Made by a program: the position numbers and the translations under genes
The notes under the pieces: model-generated
The model's input: the letters and a program-made list of their open reading frames with translations, nothing else
The model's database searches: none
Told to the model about the DNA's origin: nothing
Part shown: positions 63,501 to 63,623 of the stretch, one piece after another
Layout: each line of letters begins with the position of its first letter
Numbering within the stretch: the first letter of the stretch is position 1
Source of the DNA: Oscillospiraceae bacterium
GTDB taxonomy: Bacteria; Bacillota; Clostridia; Oscillospirales; Ruminococcaceae
NCBI GenBank assembly: GCA_009778065.1
Contig: WRKM01000020.1
Coordinates: forward strand, 1-63,623
Reading direction: 5' to 3'
DNA length: 63,623 nucleotides

Positions 63501-63623
63501 TCTTCTTCGTCTTCTTCAGCTTCTTCTTCTTCCTCTTCGGCTGTTGATTCTTCCTCTTCGGCTGTTGATTCCTCTTCTTCGGTTGTTGGTTCTTCCTCTT
63601 CTGATTCCTCTTCGGTTGTTACT
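60581..63623 (-). CDS. Large surface protein: Glu-rich linker, beta-solenoid, Cys-rich block, Big_2 domains, metzincin-like protease; 5' end beyond window
   Basis: The frame stays open to the window edge, so the GTG at 63427 is not the start. The visible part begins with a Thr/Glu-rich linker (TTEEESEEEEPTTEEEE). About 330 residues of short beta-strand repeats follow (GNLTIDNGQL, GNLGINETLNVNGGAL), suggesting a solenoid. Then comes a Cys-rich block with DCTRTDGGQCSNSGC and CNLCVKCKICTPCEKSKIFG, three Big_2-type domains (VTWESSNANIAQIDANSGVITAIAEG), and a C-terminal domain with LLHETAHQVGANDHYC (about 870 from the GTG). HExxHxxG plus a nearby Asp/His recalls snapalysin or archaemetzincin-type proteases. 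Surface location is inferred. Confidence 0.82.
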   Translation of the reverse strand, partial: VTTEEESEEEEPTTEEEESTAEEEESTAEEEEEEAEEDEEEALRTHPGIIDFHIQDYDQIIDNDVVITSAMTISNETVLYTGNVTIAASVTVSANATVVVLGTVNIDSGMLILSGNMYCLGDFRIQSKDINGTFGATTGYTSLGAGSKLTVYGDFYTQTTNTNNFGNGSTANPSILELYGDFNQIGTNTFFKNSQYHVTVFAGNDTQNVSFDRYDNLATLGAIHATNLHLTNPVHTMNIGSNMTLSGAVNVSNFNLNGNDVTVSALASVIAGGLDTGTLTVNGNLGINETLNVNGGALICNGNIDVDASGALQNSSGTITCTGNLTIDNGQLNSGGLVEVFGDFTIGETATLITSVWAMTVVRGDYIYNRTLDYFSQYAHLKLYGNLIITNPVNFKIGNLYLDGGTNITYPPGGSVNFNLLIDPGLSRQSVTYTDGITGRYLDCTRTDGGQCSNSGCTFGQCENPHNFPAKLDCGEWIRCNTTSCTLLTNGSCNLCVKCKICTPCEKSKIFGNAYTSIAPYQIHIPKKPSPIAPGQTYEDLNVIEFPSMENHAVTWESSNANIAQIDANSGVITAIAEGATMIKARSTTNSNFTIQFLLKIENPKLTLSISGKPPSNTLNIGQTWSELTAKVSPASASQDVIWSIKTPPYGVATIGPYSGQLEATGVGFVTVIAKSVDDPTVNDSFRLRVRRPEPTSISIDGRPPNDTLSIGQTWSNLNAVIYPLAASQAVTWSLSPTTSNVVSINPTTGEIVPLNSGVVVIKATSNVDSTVSASFGLTVKEGETNLTVYHFYDDGYRRRFSPLAWERISSYQDVVSDIYNEIFNLNIETGSIHLYNSIADDCRTSGSLTAPCQHWPTCDLSSNAIRADLIAQFGSGDSTLTKFAWSGHLLDGNPSSYSYSTSHTVVITILHSTDSSHNNHTDDVVRYQSIFSLLHETAHQVGANDHYCYGYDPLVEPSCVNAHCYRCNKLTRPNCAMTRRMSDIETRARNTIFCTDCAGINGTIPTHLKNHH

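Overview
The window looks like a chromosomal stretch from a motile, anaerobic low-to-mid GC Bacillota, most likely a Clostridia/Oscillospiraceae-type bacterium. Supporting this are the Clostridia-style gene orders (purE-F-M-N; asd-dapA-dapB; dCMP deaminase-darA-holB-ricT; atpZ-I-B-E-F-H-A-G-D-C), the strong TTGACA-17-TATAAT promoters, lipobox lipoproteins, a pyruvate kinase with an extra PEP-utilising domain, and flagellar/CheC/CheD genes. There are no rRNAs, phages, transposases or CRISPR arrays.

Layout. 1-5270 (minus): purine operon purE-purF-purM, then a DUF3137 membrane protein, a MntA-HepT toxin-antitoxin pair, and purN cut by the window edge. 5436-8791 (plus): a P-type ATPase with altered catalytic motifs, coupled to a DUF368 membrane protein. 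8671-10451 (minus): a lone prepilin-like protein and a VanY-type carboxypeptidase with a Glu/Asn tail. 10531-15262 (plus): lysine/aspartate-family genes asd-dapA-dapB, a free-standing two-ACT protein, and a MATE exporter. 15366-18590 (minus): an acidic-repeat lipoprotein, a CofE-like ligase and a secreted transglutaminase-like protein. 18740-21848 (plus): dCMP deaminase, darA, holB, ricT, then tRNA-Gly, -Arg and -His separated by inverted repeats. 21894-28943 (minus): a 2349-residue cyclic beta-1,2-glucan synthase-like enzyme. 29045-37405 (plus): the ATP synthase operon, led by a secreted protein and holding an extra 38-residue membrane protein between atpA and atpG.

37362-39286 is an AT-rich two-gene cassette (NodB-type deacetylase plus formyltransferase) lying between two identical 44-bp copies of the atp terminator, with a G12 tract inside the deacetylase gene. 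Next to it is an Rpn-family nuclease gene whose internal, strongly ribosome-bound start would yield the small Rpn product. 40348-45212 holds a TraB/GumN lipoprotein and a set of small membrane-anchored or secreted proteins of unknown function, plus a metzincin and a frame-broken small gene. 45737-55466 (minus) is one dense run joining flagellar rod genes, cheC, cheD, a metallo-beta-lactamase-fold protein, glycogen phosphorylase, a GH13 amylase and pyruvate kinase.

55497-63623 (minus) is the least conventional part. Two related large surface proteins (beta-solenoid-like repeats, a Cys-rich block, Big_2 domains, metzincin-like HExxH) alternate with four otherwise unrelated lipoproteins. These lipoproteins all end in nearly the same peptide (GVGEARREE or close variants), encoded by a nearly identical DNA repeat. 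The second large gene has lost its 5' part exactly where one of these repeats begins. This array, the deacetylase/formyltransferase cassette and the Rpn gene-in-gene are the best candidates for undescribed or variable systems in the window.
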